DNA of 9,284 nt from Planctomycetota bacterium (GCA_022615465.1 JAKEGR010000222.1:1-9284); one strand, 5' to 3'. Positions 1 to 7,016 are shown, counted from the first letter of the stretch. Notes: generated by a model from the letters alone, not told the origin. A program made the numbers and translations.

Positions 1-1150
1 CCTGGTCGCTCTTCCACCATTCCAGGCGGGAGCCGAGTTTCCAGCAATCGTTGAGGGTATAGAACAAGTACTGGTTGATCCCATAGTCCTCGCTCTCAAC
101 CGTCGGATCGCCGTACAGGCCATCGGTGTGAATGTAGTCGGTCTGCAGCACGTACTGAGTGCAGGCATTCAGGTCGGCAGTCACGACGACGCTGTGGGAG
201 TACCCCCCCTCGTCGCCGCTGCGGAAACCAAAGTTGCCGGCCGTCAACATGTAGGACACACTCACGTCGTCGCTCGCTTGACGCGTGAAACCGGTGTGGA
301 TGGCGTTGCCATTGCCGTATTGGTCGTAGCCAGTGTCCCAGCCGAGTACCCAACCGAGGTGGTACGTCATGCGGTCGCTTGCCTCGTAGGAGCCTAAGAC
401 ACCGGTGTGGGTAAATGGTTCGCTGTTGTAAAATGTCAGTGCATGGCTGTAGAAGAAATTTCCAGTCGCGGGCACAACTTCATAGCCCACCAGAGTGAAG
501 AAGTGACCGATCTTGAACGACCAATCCCCGTAAGCCAATTGGGCGTAGGCCTGCGGGATGGCCCAGCCATACTCGCCATTGTCAAACGACACATCCCAGA
601 CGTTATCCTCGTTGCCGAAAGCCTGGGTCTTCTGGGCGTCCGTGCCGTAGACGACGTCGAACCGATAGCCCCAGTCCCAACTGCAGCAGGAACCATCTGC
701 CAGCTTCTCGCCATACAGCCAAGCTTGGTGCATATTTAACTGGTCCGGCACGTCATTGAAGTCCAGCAGATCGTTGAACTGGTTCGACAGGCCGGTGTTG
801 TCCGAATGGTAGCCGGTCTGAAACCAGCCGCCGTAGTTCACGTCGCAGCAGGGGGAGAGGTTTTCTTTCAAAGTCCAGGCATCGCCCAGGCAGCAGTCGC
901 CCAACAGACCGCATCCACCACCGCAGCCACACGAGGCGTCTTCGCAACCGCAGGCCGGATCGCCGCAGTTCTCTGATGATGAATCCGCTTGTTCTTCGGC
1001 TGCCGGAGCATCCGCGGCGGGGGCGTCTGCCGCTTGCTCTTCCTCCAAATTGTAGTTGAACGCCGCCAGGGTCGATGACTGTTGGGCCATCGCCGGAGCA
1101 GCATAGTAGGCCAGCACGGCCAGTCCCAGGATCCATCTCACTGCGTTCAC
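1..1150 (-). CDS. Bbp2-family (OmpL-like) outer-membrane beta-barrel porin, C-terminus cut off by window edge
   Basis: This is an open frame of 383 codons with no stop, running off the left edge, so the C-terminus is missing. The start is GTG at 1150-1148, preceded by AAGGAG 8 nt upstream. It gives a signal peptide (residues 1-22: Arg5, hydrophobic core, then APAMA|QQ cleavage). Next comes a low-complexity Ala/Asp/Glu segment (about 35-58, with ADAPA twice), then a Cys-rich stretch with ten Cys between residues 62 and 102. The barrel region begins near residue 105 and is rich in aromatic/Gly strands, with motifs such as GWFQTGYHSDN, YRFDVVYGTDAQ, FKIGHFFTLVGYEVV and FYSHALTFYNSEPFTHTG. From family knowledge these match planctomycete porins of the Bbp2 group (formerly DUF1597), thought to form outer-membrane channels. 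The substrate cannot be told from sequence. It is separated by 338 bp from the upstream operon, so it is probably transcribed independently. Family call firm; transport role inferred. Confidence 0.85.
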   Translation of the reverse strand, partial: MNAVRWILGLAVLAYYAAPAMAQQSSTLAAFNYNLEEEQAADAPAADAPAAEEQADSSSENCGDPACGCEDASCGCGGGCGLLGDCCLGDAWTLKENLSPCCDVNYGGWFQTGYHSDNTGLSNQFNDLLDFNDVPDQLNMHQAWLYGEKLADGSCCSWDWGYRFDVVYGTDAQKTQAFGNEDNVWDVSFDNGEYGWAIPQAYAQLAYGDWSFKIGHFFTLVGYEVVPATGNFFYSHALTFYNSEPFTHTGVLGSYEASDRMTYHLGWVLGWDTGYDQYGNGNAIHTGFTRQASDDVSVSYMLTAGNFGFRSGDEGGYSHSVVVTADLNACTQYVLQTDYIHTDGLYGDPTVESEDYGINQYLFYTLNDCWKLGSRLEWWKSDQ

Positions 1151-1488
1151 CTTCGCGACTCCTTGTTCGATGACCAACGCGACGGAAATGTGAGCGTGTC
1201 GCGAAAGGTCCGGTGGCAATGAACGACTCCATGGCGCACCGTCCACGGGTGACGTTCACCGAATCAGCCAACCGCCTCGTAACCCTATCGACCGGTGAGC
1301 AACGACCATGCATGCATAAATGCTTCGCTGCAAAGGGATTCAGGGTCGGATGAGGCCGTATTGGCAAACTTTGACAGATAGTGAAATCGTGCCGAGCAGT
1401 GAGTTTTGTGGCTGGTGAAACTTTGCCGACTTGAAGAGGCAAGCGGCACGCCCGCGCTCGTGGCCACCTGGCGCGGAATGGCGCGTTC
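1151..1488. other. Non-coding gap between porin and DUF4190-like genes
   Basis: No convincing gene is seen in these 338 bp. They should hold the porin promoter and leader, but I could not find a well-spaced sigma70-type pair on the minus strand. Visible structure is modest. GGTGA-CGT-TCACC is a 5-bp dyad at 1248-1260, about 100 nt upstream of the porin start. ATGCATGCAT is a 10-bp palindrome at 1308-1317. The octamer AAACTTTG occurs twice (1366-1373 and 1418-1425). A 60-codon minus-strand frame at 1285-1467 lacks family features and looks fortuitous. No T-rich terminator hairpin is visible after the DUF4190-like stop codon. Confidence 0.5.
1159..1164 (-). promoter_or_regulatory. Ribosome binding site of the porin gene
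   Basis: AAGGAG on the minus strand lies 8 nt before the GTG at 1150. It decides the start: the next in-frame GTG (1141) and the in-frame ATG inside the signal peptide would lie too far from it, and the ATG would delete most of the signal peptide. Confidence 0.7.
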
Positions 1489-2250
1489 TCAGTTGCTTCG
1501 GGCGGGAGAGTCGGGCAGATCATCGCTTTCGTACGCCATGACCACCCACCGCAGCGATTTTCTGCCGGGAAGTCGCCCACGCTGAAGCGTGAGCACGATA
1601 CCGAACGGCTCGCTCCGCGGAGGATCCTGGCGAGGCGTAATCACATATTTTTTGCGGAAGAGGTATTGCCCTTGGCCGCGATTCTCGACGGCCAGCGTCT
1701 CGTCCCTGCGGATCTCTGCATCCTTGCCGGCGGCCCGCACGGCTTGCACGACCGGATCATCGCTGAACTCCTGAAGGGGATCCTTTGCCGGCTCGCCGGG
1801 GGGCAGGTCGGTTGCTGCCGTGGCCGGCGAGGCGCCGAGAACCGTGAGCCGAAACGCCGGCTCGACCTGGTCCGATTGCAACAGGCCCAACCATTCGAGC
1901 GATAGCGATTCGGCTTGCCGGTAATGTAAGTGCTCGATGAGTTTGACCCGGCTTATCATTGCGCAGCCACAACCAACACACAGGGCCAGGCCAGTCAAGG
2001 CGGCCGTACGACCGACAAGCACTCCCTCGCTTGCTTCAATGTGACGCAACGCAACGAGTGATACCCCAGCGCCGAGCAGGGGAATCGCCAGCAAGAGCGG
2101 CGCCATGAAGCAGAGCGGAGCGGCCAGGCCAAAGACCAGCCCGAGGAGAGCCAGGGTGCTCAACGATCCATACCGAACGAGTTGATCGTCCCCTTCGGCT
2201 TGGAATGCCGGGGTGGTTGCGGCGCCCGTTGCTCCCATATTGGTTTCCAC
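1489..2250 (-). CDS. DUF4190-like membrane protein with C-terminal soluble domain
   Basis: This is a protein of 253 aa. The start is GTG at 2250-2248, because AAGGA sits 5 nt upstream, whereas the in-frame ATG four codons later is 17 nt away. Residues about 31-69 form one long or two short hydrophobic helices (GLVFGLAAPLCFMAPLLLAI then LLGAGVSLVALRHI). Another helix follows at about 83-100 (ALTGLALCVGCGCAMI). The pattern helix, ALRHI, short polar loop with Gly-Arg, helix is what DUF4190-type proteins show. Residues about 105-253 are soluble and presumably face one side of the inner membrane; I do not recognise that domain. It is rich in charged residues and ends with predicted beta stretches (YLFRKKYVITP, FGIVLTLQRG, LRWVVMAYE), perhaps a small alpha/beta fold. 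It follows the CvpA-like gene by 47 nt on the same strand and is probably the last gene of the hisF operon. Function unknown. Confidence 0.7.
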   Translation of the reverse strand: METNMGATGAATTPAFQAEGDDQLVRYGSLSTLALLGLVFGLAAPLCFMAPLLLAIPLLGAGVSLVALRHIEASEGVLVGRTAALTGLALCVGCGCAMISRVKLIEHLHYRQAESLSLEWLGLLQSDQVEPAFRLTVLGASPATAATDLPPGEPAKDPLQEFSDDPVVQAVRAAGKDAEIRRDETLAVENRGQGQYLFRKKYVITPRQDPPRSEPFGIVLTLQRGRLPGRKSLRWVVMAYESDDLPDSPARSN

Positions 2251-2255
2251 GATTA

Positions 2256-2260
2256 TCCTT
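2256..2260 (-). promoter_or_regulatory. Ribosome binding site of the DUF4190-like gene
   Basis: AAGGA on the minus strand, 5 nt before GTG at 2250, is the reason for choosing a GTG start over the ATG at 2238. A longer frame continues upstream into the CvpA-like gene but has no site of its own. Confidence 0.55.
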
Positions 2261-2297
2261 GTGTTCTGGAAATCGGCGAAGTTTGGTTCGATCTGGA

Positions 2298-2906
2298 TTA
2301 GCCGCGGCTCACGACCATGCCAGGCGCTGCTTCGAACTTGGCGCGTTTGTGCTGGTAGATCTTGACAAAGCCCACCGCCCGAAAACGACCCGTGCTGCCA
2401 GAGCCAAACGCACTGGGTGCCGAGGCGCGTTCGACCAACCGCAACCATGCCGCGTCGGGCGAAGCATACGCCGAAGCAGTTTTCACCTCGGCGGGCCCCA
2501 CCAGTTTACCGCCAAAGGCGTCCTTCGGCATGGGGGATGTGTGAAGCGTGGCCGTAACAAACGCGGCCAGCACCCAAGCCGCGATCAGCGCCGCGAGAGG
2601 ACCGCCGACCGGGTCGATCGGATTCTTGAACCGCATCCGCGTTTTCGAGGCCGCACCAGTAAAGGTTCGACAAACGGCCATCGACGCACAGAACAGCGCC
2701 CACAGGATCACGAAGTCAAGCCAATAGGTGTGCTCTCCATCGGCCAGTTCATCGAGATAAATCACGACCGGCGAGTAAAACCCAAAAGCCAACAGTCCGC
2801 TGAGCAGGATGTTCACCAGTGTGATGGCGTTGCTCCACAGACCCTCGCGGACCAGCATCGCCAGGCCGGCGAACACAACGATTGCATAGATGATGTAGAA
2901 GAACAT
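2298..2906 (-). CDS. CvpA-like integral membrane protein
   Basis: This is a protein of 202 aa with four predicted membrane helices: about residues 3-19 (YIIYAIVVFAGLAMLV), 26-50 (after EGLWSNA), 62-82 (WLDFVILWALFCASMAV) and 100-120 (PVGGPLAALIAAWVLAAFVTA). The layout of a helix, GLWSNAITLVNILLSGLLAF, further helices and a Pro-Val-Gly-Gly step before the last helix resembles the CvpA (colicin V production) family, including its DPxGG-like turn (NPIDPVGG, 95-102). CvpA homologues are inner-membrane proteins tied to envelope stress tolerance and colicin export, but the molecular activity is not settled. The C-terminal part (about 124-202) is longer and soluble, with several basic residues near the end. 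The start is ATG at 2906; no clear Shine-Dalgarno sequence is seen. It lies 22 nt behind the PilB-like gene, which suggests co-transcription and perhaps re-initiation. The family call is by pattern only. Confidence 0.6.
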   Translation of the reverse strand: MFFYIIYAIVVFAGLAMLVREGLWSNAITLVNILLSGLLAFGFYSPVVIYLDELADGEHTYWLDFVILWALFCASMAVCRTFTGAASKTRMRFKNPIDPVGGPLAALIAAWVLAAFVTATLHTSPMPKDAFGGKLVGPAEVKTASAYASPDAAWLRLVERASAPSAFGSGSTGRFRAVGFVKIYQHKRAKFEAAPGMVVSRG

Positions 2907-2928
2907 AACGTTTGTCTGTTGCCGGATT

Positions 2929-4764
2929 CTATAGCTTCAAAACACGTTGCAGTTCAGCGAGGGAGGTGACCCCCTTGGCTACCAACAGCAGCCCTTCTTC
3001 TTGGAACGACCGCATGCCGGCGGCTCGCGCGGCCTTGTGCAACAACTCAAGCTTTGGCTGCTTCACCAGAATCTCGCGGATCGGGTCGTTGACAACCAGC
3101 AACTCGAAGATCGCGGTGCGCCCGTAGAAGCCGATCCCCGCACATGCTGCACAGGGCTTTTCGATTTCCTCGGGCTTGGGCACGCGGTACAGCGCCTCGA
3201 TTTTTCCCGCCGGGATACCCAGTTTCTGCAGGAGATCGGGGGTCGGCGCGTAACCGACCTTGCAGCCGTCGCACAATTTCCGAATCAGCCGCGTGCAGAG
3301 GACGGCCGACACCGAGGACGCAAACCCCCGCTGCGGCACTTTCAACTGCAGCACACGCAGGAGCGATTCGGAGGCGTCTTTGGCATGCACATTGGTGAGG
3401 ACCAAATGGTCCTCTTGGATCTCGTCAAAAAGGAGCTTGACCGCCTCGGAGTCGGTGAATTCGCGTAGCACGTAAACATTTGGGTACTTGCGAATCAGCT
3501 TGGGCAGGATCGTGACCGGGGACTCGCCCTTGGTCGCATCGTAGGTAGTGACCTCGATGTTCTCGATTTCTCGCTCGCGATGATGTTCCTCTTCAATGGA
3601 AACGAAGTCGCGGAGCAGCCGATCCGTCTCGAGCAGGGAGATGTCGGTGAGCGTGGTGACGCCCCCCTCGGGCATGCCGGCAATCAGCAGCAGCCCCTTG
3701 TCTTGACCCATGAACTGCGCCCATTGGTCGGCGAGATTCTGCCGCATGCCTAAGTCGGCATAGGATTTGAAAGCAAGTCGGTGGCCGCCCAATAACTCCA
3801 CGACAACGCGCTCGCCCGTCGACACTCCCTGGCTGACGACCGAGCAGATGTACGAATGATCCTTGTATTTGGCTCCGAACCTGCCAGCTTGCTTCTTGCG
3901 GCGTTCGGTCATTTCGAGGTCGGCCAAGGTCTTTATGACGGCCAGCATGACGTCGCCCGATTCACGGTCGCGGGCCTCGCCATTGTGCCACACGCCATCG
4001 ATATGGTAGCGGGTGACGACCGACTGCTGCGTGTAATCGAGCATCGAGCGATCACATCGACGGTCGGCCATGTCGGCAATCAATTCCTTGGCAAGAAGAT
4101 ATCCGGGGGATTGCCGCGCGGAAATGAGATTGGCCTGATTGGTCCGTTCATCAGCGCCAAGAGCCGTCAAATCGACCTGTTTGCCTTTTTCGTATTCGGC
4201 TTTTCGTTCCGCATCGAGCTTGAGGCCAACCTTGCTGCCAAGACTCGCGAGTTGATATCGCAACCAGTCGGACGTGAACATTTGCTCTTGCAACTCCACG
4301 GTCTTGTTGTGGAGCAACACGTAGGGCACGAACGTCGCCAAGTAACAGACCGGCAGGACGACTGCCGCAACCAGAAAGTTCGGCAACAGGAAACCGAGCA
4401 GCAGGATCGCGAGGAAAAAAGGAAAGAACTGAATCGGGTTCCACTTACCATAGCCGAGCTTGAAAATCTGCGTATCGCGGTTGACCCAGTCGGCCGATTT
4501 CACCCACATCAAGAAGATCAACCCAATCACGAGGAACTTGGCCGCGGAGAGGGCCGGCCTGTCAAGGCGCGGAATCGAATGCTGATCGCCCCATTTATCC
4601 ATCGGCCCGAACGTGGCGGCGGCGGGCAAAGCATCCGCCGTGGGCGTCTCCCCGGTCACCGCTTCGGCGGCTGGGGGCGACTCCTGCGCATGGCTCCGCG
4701 GCAACACGGGTGCTGCCGCGTAAATACTTCCCACCACCACCAGGCTCAACAACAGTCGCTGCAT
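2929..4764 (-). CDS. Membrane-anchored PilB/GspE-like protein with degenerate nucleotide-binding site
   Basis: This is a protein of 611 aa related to the T2SS/type IV pilus ATPase family. It starts with a signal peptide (1-26, LPRSHA|Q), then a Pro/Ala-rich segment and three predicted helices (about 75-94, 112-130, 132-152). Family members are normally soluble. The ATPase-like region starts after about residue 220. At the Walker A site it reads GMPEGGVTT (363-371) where the family has GPTGSGKTT, so the ATP-binding Lys is Val369. The Asp box is changed (SIEEEHHRE in place of ED-P-VE), and the Walker B region reads YPNVYVLREFTD (427-438), keeping Glu435 and Asp438 but losing the Gly and Arg. 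The His box (DHLVLTNVHAKDA) is kept. A zinc-type tetracysteine motif is intact: C498-x2-C501, 36 residues, C538-x2-C541, followed by GIGFYGRTAIFELL. The start codon overlaps the pilT stop (TGATG), implying translational coupling. A pseudo-ATPase partner or anchor for PilT is an inference. Confidence 0.8.
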   Translation of the reverse strand: MQRLLLSLVVVGSIYAAAPVLPRSHAQESPPAAEAVTGETPTADALPAAATFGPMDKWGDQHSIPRLDRPALSAAKFLVIGLIFLMWVKSADWVNRDTQIFKLGYGKWNPIQFFPFFLAILLLGFLLPNFLVAAVVLPVCYLATFVPYVLLHNKTVELQEQMFTSDWLRYQLASLGSKVGLKLDAERKAEYEKGKQVDLTALGADERTNQANLISARQSPGYLLAKELIADMADRRCDRSMLDYTQQSVVTRYHIDGVWHNGEARDRESGDVMLAVIKTLADLEMTERRKKQAGRFGAKYKDHSYICSVVSQGVSTGERVVVELLGGHRLAFKSYADLGMRQNLADQWAQFMGQDKGLLLIAGMPEGGVTTLTDISLLETDRLLRDFVSIEEEHHREREIENIEVTTYDATKGESPVTILPKLIRKYPNVYVLREFTDSEAVKLLFDEIQEDHLVLTNVHAKDASESLLRVLQLKVPQRGFASSVSAVLCTRLIRKLCDGCKVGYAPTPDLLQKLGIPAGKIEALYRVPKPEEIEKPCAACAGIGFYGRTAIFELLVVNDPIREILVKQPKLELLHKAARAAGMRSFQEEGLLLVAKGVTSLAELQRVLKL

Positions 4765-5909
4765 CAGATAATCCCAGGGTCTTTCACTTCGATGCCCTTG
4801 AGCGCCATCTTGAGCGCTTCCCGATTTGGGGCGACTTCCATGGCCACTTCACGATCGATTAATTCCTCGTCGACAAGCTGCTTCAGGCTCATCGTGAAGT
4901 CCTGCATTCCTTCGTGCTTGCCGATACGAATGATGTCAGGCAGTTTGTCGTCGTTCTCATCCAGAATGGCTTTTCTCACGTTCGCATTAAAGACCATAAT
5001 CTCGACGGTGGGTACTCGACCCACGCCCGGCTTGATGCTTTTGAGCAACTTCTGGGCGATAATACCCCGCATGTTGAACGCCATCGCGCTGCGGAGGGCC
5101 GGGTGCATCTCCGACGGAAACAAGTCCAGGATCCGGCCGATCGTGGTGGCCGCGCTACTGGCGTGGATCGTGCCGAACACCAGGTGGCCCGTTTCGGCCG
5201 CATGAATAGCCGTCATGAACGTTTCTTTATCGCGCATTTCGCCCACCAGCATCACGTCAGGATCTTCACGCACGGCATGCTTCATGCCGATACCGAAATC
5301 AACCACGTCGAGGCCGATCTCGCGCTGGTTGATGAGACACTTGTCTTCGGTGAATACGAATTCGATCGGGTCTTCCAACGTGAGAATATGTTTGCGTTGG
5401 CGTTGGTTGATCCAGTTGAGCATCGAAGCGATGGATGTACTCTTGCCCGAACCCGTAACACCGGCGAGCAGAACCATGCCTTGGTCATACGTGCAGAGCG
5501 TTTCTATGGACGGCGGCAGGTGGAGTCCTTCGAAATTGGGGATCCAATTGCTCACACAGCGGGCAACCAGGCCCACGTGGCCCAATTGCTGCAAGAGGTT
5601 GACGCGGAATCGCCGCTGCGTGCCGTCGACATTGAGCGTATGGGCGAAGTCGGCTCCGCCGTCGCGCTCAAAGATCTTGCGATTCCGCTCGTTCATCAGC
5701 GGAAAGCAGAGCCGCACCATCTCGTCGTCGGCGATCGGCGCGCGGTTCAGCGGCCGCAATGTGCCGTCAACGCGGACCATCGGGGCCTTATCGACCTTCA
5801 AGTGCAAGTCGCTGCCGTTGAGCTTCACGCAGGCCCGGAACAGCTTGTCGACCTCCAGATCCTTCTTCCGGTGAATGAAACTGCTTCGAAAGGCATCGTC
5901 TTTTGCCAT
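4764..5909 (-). CDS. pilT: PilT-type twitching/retraction ATPase
   Basis: This is a protein of 381 aa, close to the usual PilT length plus a short N-terminal extension (about 20 residues). PilT proteins are cytoplasmic hexameric ATPases that power pilus disassembly. All catalytic motifs are present: Walker A GVTGSGKST (150-158, Lys156), Asp box TLEDPIEF (177-184), Walker B DPDVMLVGEMRD (216-227, Glu224) and His box TGHLVFGTIHA (240-250). The N-terminal domain has the family's SDLHLKVDKAPMVRVDG start (33-49). The PilT-specific AIRNLIRE box is replaced by NVRKAILDE (310-318), so this is a divergent PilT or PilT-like member. The start is ATG at 5909, 15 nt after the hisF stop; a GAGGGAG 10 nt upstream and an AGGA close to the ATG could both serve as ribosome sites. 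The stop TGA shares one base with the next gene's ATG. No pilin, PilB or PilC gene lies in this window, so a role in pilus retraction is a family-based guess. Confidence 0.9.
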   Translation of the reverse strand: MAKDDAFRSSFIHRKKDLEVDKLFRACVKLNGSDLHLKVDKAPMVRVDGTLRPLNRAPIADDEMVRLCFPLMNERNRKIFERDGGADFAHTLNVDGTQRRFRVNLLQQLGHVGLVARCVSNWIPNFEGLHLPPSIETLCTYDQGMVLLAGVTGSGKSTSIASMLNWINQRQRKHILTLEDPIEFVFTEDKCLINQREIGLDVVDFGIGMKHAVREDPDVMLVGEMRDKETFMTAIHAAETGHLVFGTIHASSAATTIGRILDLFPSEMHPALRSAMAFNMRGIIAQKLLKSIKPGVGRVPTVEIMVFNANVRKAILDENDDKLPDIIRIGKHEGMQDFTMSLKQLVDEELIDREVAMEVAPNREALKMALKGIEVKDPGII

Positions 5910-5924
5910 CGTTCCTAGTCTCCC

Positions 5925-6692
5925 TCACCACCGCACGGGAATGCCGCGCGCGGCCATGACCCGTTTCGTCTCTTCAATGGTAAACTCGCCAAAGTGGAAA
6001 ATGCTGGCTACCAGCGCCGCATCCGCATGACCCAGCGTGATCGCGTCGGCAAGGTGCTCCGGCTTGCCGGCGCCGCCGCTGGCGACCACCGGGATCCGCA
6101 CCGCCTTGCTCACCGCCGCCGTGATTTCCAGATCGTAGCCATCCTTGGTGCCATCGGCATCCATGCTCGTGAGCACGATCTCGCCGGCGCCGAGACGCTC
6201 GACCTCCTTGGCCCAGGGCACCGCCACAAGCCCGGTTCGCACGCGGCCGCCGTTGATGTAGACTTCCCACACCTCGCGACCCTCGCAATTCACGCGTTTC
6301 GGGTCGATATTGACCACAATACACTGGCTGCCGAATCGCCGGGCCGCTTCATGCACTAATTGGGGATTTCTCACCGCTGCCGAGTTGATCGAAACCTTAT
6401 CACTGCCGGCCAGCAGCAGCGTGCGGATGTCCTCGAGCGTCCGGATGCCACCGCCCACGGTCAGTGGCATGAAGACCTGCTCGGCCGTGCGACGAACGAT
6501 GTCGAGCATAATGTCCCGCTCTTCGTGGCTGGCCGTAATGTCGAGGAACACCAGTTCGTCGGCGCCTTCCCTTTCGTACCGCGCGGCCACCTCGACCGGA
6601 TCGCCCGCATCGCGAAGGTTCACGAAGTTCGTGCCCTTCACCACGCGGCCGCGGTTAACATCCAAACAGGGAATCACACGCTTGGCGAGCAT
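5925..6692 (-). CDS. hisF: Imidazole glycerol phosphate synthase, cyclase subunit HisF
   Basis: This is a protein of 255 aa, the normal HisF size. HisF is a (beta/alpha)8 barrel that takes ammonia from the HisH glutaminase and converts PRFAR to imidazole glycerol phosphate plus AICAR, linking histidine and purine synthesis. The start chosen is ATG at 6692, because it gives the classic [12 protein letters not shown] beginning. It places the two catalytic aspartates at the usual numbers, Asp11 (CLDV) and Asp130 (VVNIDPKR), with Lys19 in GRVVKGT. Other hallmarks are [11 protein letters not shown] (78-88, phosphate site), SINSAAV (101-107), [13 protein letters not shown] (175-187) and [11 protein letters not shown] (204-214, second phosphate site). 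The open frame continues 22 codons upstream to 6758 without family similarity. No strong Shine-Dalgarno site is seen near 6692. No hisH, hisA or other his gene adjoins it here; the next gene downstream is pilT after 15 nt, so it seems to head an unusual mixed operon. Confidence 0.96.
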   Translation of the reverse strand: MLAKRVIPCLDVNRGRVVKGTNFVNLRDAGDPVEVAARYEREGADELVFLDITASHEERDIMLDIVRRTAEQVFMPLTVGGGIRTLEDIRTLLLAGSDKVSINSAAVRNPQLVHEAARRFGSQCIVVNIDPKRVNCEGREVWEVYINGGRVRTGLVAVPWAKEVERLGAGEIVLTSMDADGTKDGYDLEITAAVSKAVRIPVVASGGAGKPEHLADAITLGHADAALVASIFHFGEFTIEETKRVMAARGIPVRW

Positions 6693-6782
6693 CGCGCGGC
6701 GCATTCCAACGAGCGTCCAACCGAGGCGGCGGATCGCGCCGGCGACGAAGCCGACCAATAAGCCGCAATTCAGTACAACTGT

Positions 6783-6802
6783 CCTAAACTACTCAGTTTA
6801 GG
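6783..6802. promoter_or_regulatory. Perfect inverted repeat overlapping the hisF -10 element (possible operator)
   Basis: CCTAAAC-TACTCA-GTTTAGG is a perfect 7-bp inverted repeat with a 6-nt centre. It covers the candidate -10 box of the hisF promoter, as expected for a dimeric repressor site. There is no T-run after either arm, which speaks against a rho-independent terminator. No regulator gene is visible nearby, so the binding protein is unknown. Confidence 0.4.
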
Positions 6803-6823
6803 TGCGGCAAAGAGAGTGGTCAA
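6795..6823 (-). promoter_or_regulatory. Candidate sigma70-type promoter of the hisF operon
   Basis: On the minus strand, TTGACC (6823-6818) is followed after exactly 17 nt by TAAACT (6800-6795), matching the TTGACA/TATAAT consensus at 5 and 4 of 6 bases. Transcription would start near 6788, giving a leader of roughly 95 nt before hisF. The -10 element lies inside a perfect dyad, which suggests repressor control. It is predicted from sequence only. Confidence 0.45.
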
Positions 6824-6869
6824 CGGGCGGAATGAGCAGCCGCCACCGACGGTTATTGCCTTTCAGAAT

Positions 6870-6903
6870 CCAACGGACCTTCGTTTTTCAACGGATCCGT
6901 TGG
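6870..6903. repeat. CAACGGA repeat cluster with a 14-bp perfect palindrome
   Basis: The word CAACGGA occurs at 6871-6877 and 6889-6895, and inverted (TCCGTTG) at 6896-6902. The last two copies fuse into CAACGGATCCGTTG (6889-6902), a perfect 14-bp palindrome. CCAACGGA (6870-6877) can also pair with TCCGTTGG (6896-6903) to make an 8-bp stem with an 18-nt loop. It lies in the divergent intergenic region between hisF and the pRiA4b-like gene and could be a protein-binding site for either. Confidence 0.4.
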
Positions 6904-7016
6904 TGGATCGGCGCATCTTCCGGTACCGAGGAACGAAGAAATCATACCCTGTGCTTCCCATGATGGGGGAGAATAATGACAATTGACGGTTTGCTATCCC
7001 ACTAAAATCCTCATGG

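Noticed and set aside
1285..1467. Short minus-strand frame (60 codons) in the gap before the porin
   Set aside because: No Shine-Dalgarno site, no domain or signal peptide; probably chance.
753..1580. Minus-strand open frame of 275 codons
   Set aside because: It lies in another frame over the porin 5' end and the intergenic gap, is Arg-rich and of low complexity, and conflicts with the well-supported porin frame, which has a signal peptide and ribosome site.
2205..2969. Plus-strand open frame of 254 codons
   Set aside because: It is antisense to the CvpA-like gene and its flanks, Arg/His-rich, with no domain or ribosome site.
3856..5205. Plus-strand open frame of 449 codons
   Set aside because: It is antisense to the pilT and PilB-like genes, whose proteins carry recognisable motifs; the composition is typical of a GC-rich shadow frame.
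4914..5918. Plus-strand open frame of 334 codons
   Set aside because: It is an exact antisense shadow of pilT with no recognisable domain.
6693..6758. Upstream extension of hisF to ATG 6758
   Set aside because: The extra 22 residues are not part of HisF, while [12 protein letters not shown] at 6692 is the conserved start.
6783..6802. Rho-independent terminator
   Set aside because: The stem is AT-rich, no T-run follows on either strand, and it sits upstream of hisF over the -10 box, which fits an operator better.
6983..7008. TTGACG and TAAAAT as a promoter for the pRiA4b-like gene
   Set aside because: Spacing of 14 nt is too short, and the predicted start would fall on the ribosome binding site.
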